A stretch of DNA of 50,696 nucleotides from Lachnospiraceae bacterium (GTDB taxonomy: Bacteria > Bacillota > Clostridia > Lachnospirales > Lachnospiraceae). The notes under the pieces are model-generated. The model was given only the letters and a program-made list of their open reading frames with translations. It did not search any database and was not told the origin of the DNA. This document shows positions 50,660-50,696 of the stretch, in pieces. The stretch's first letter is position 1, and each line of letters opens with the position of its first letter. A program made the translations under genes and the position numbers. The stretch is from contig JAFUTQ010000016.1 of NCBI GenBank assembly GCA_017484135.1, positions 1-50,696 on the forward strand. Direction: 5' to 3'.

Positions 50660-50696
50660 AAATATGGAAATCATAAGTAATTCGGAGAAGTACCCA

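Overview
The window looks like chromosome of a Gram-positive, motile, butyrate-forming gut anaerobe of the Lachnospiraceae (Clostridia). The evidence is a butyryl-CoA:acetate CoA-transferase, a YjfB-type motility protein, a high-molecular-weight-rubredoxin-like flavoprotein, many AGGAGG ribosome binding sites, TTGACA/TATAAT promoters and Firmicutes-type families (YtvI, YhaO/YhaN, CvfB, YitT, PucR/CdaR, Tex). The species cannot be fixed from sequence alone.

Layout. 1-2136 is the decayed edge of an integrated element: the tail of an unknown gene, a small membrane-anchored protein with an in-frame stop, and a vanT (VanG-type serine/alanine racemase) remnant that is truncated at both ends and frameshifted. 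2238-5500 holds ytvI, the CoA-transferase gene on the minus strand, a DUF234 ATPase remnant behind a striking palindrome, and a small ORF with its own promoter. 5533-11954 holds fruK-ptsI and the yhaO-yhaN nuclease/ATPase pair. 12028-16172 holds an SMR-type transporter pair with UDP-galactopyranose mutase, a P-loop kinase fused to a ParB-like domain, and an anti-sigma-like/sigma pair. 16238-25000 holds PBP1A (minus), yigZ, tRNA-Gln, an acyl-ACP thioesterase, cvfB, ridA, yjfB (minus), trxB and an NlpC/P60 wall hydrolase. 25470-35940 holds a TagA/WecG-like protein, a YitT protein, a PucR regulator, ftsE-ftsX-ctpA, prfB with its programmed frameshift, two zinc-ribbon proteins (one SPFH) and hom. 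36027-41675 holds a lipoprotein, a second YitT protein, the flavin reductase-rubredoxin fusion, mntP behind a Mn-sensing yybP-ykoY riboswitch, glpK and a DUF2752 protein. 41885-50515 holds a SprA-like metallopeptidase, tex, the t6A-synthesis genes tsaE-tsaB-rimI and tsaD, rnz, ispD and tRNA-Ser.

The least expected content is non-coding. Three dispersed repeat families are present. R1 (four copies, about 100 nt, two hairpins with compensatory base changes) begins every time in the T-tract of an intrinsic terminator. R2 (three copies, about 75-95 nt) lies inside hairpin loops: one copy occupies the variable arm of the manganese riboswitch upstream of mntP, and another lies in the loop of a 19-bp palindrome behind ftsX. 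R3 is a 135-nt unit in tandem after trxB with a partial copy at 41.75 kb. R2 and R3 copies also supply the last codons of rnz and trxB. A cluster of DnaA-box-like 9-mers lies in a gene-free stretch at 25.2 kb.

All assignments come from reading the sequence and remembered family motifs; no database search was run.
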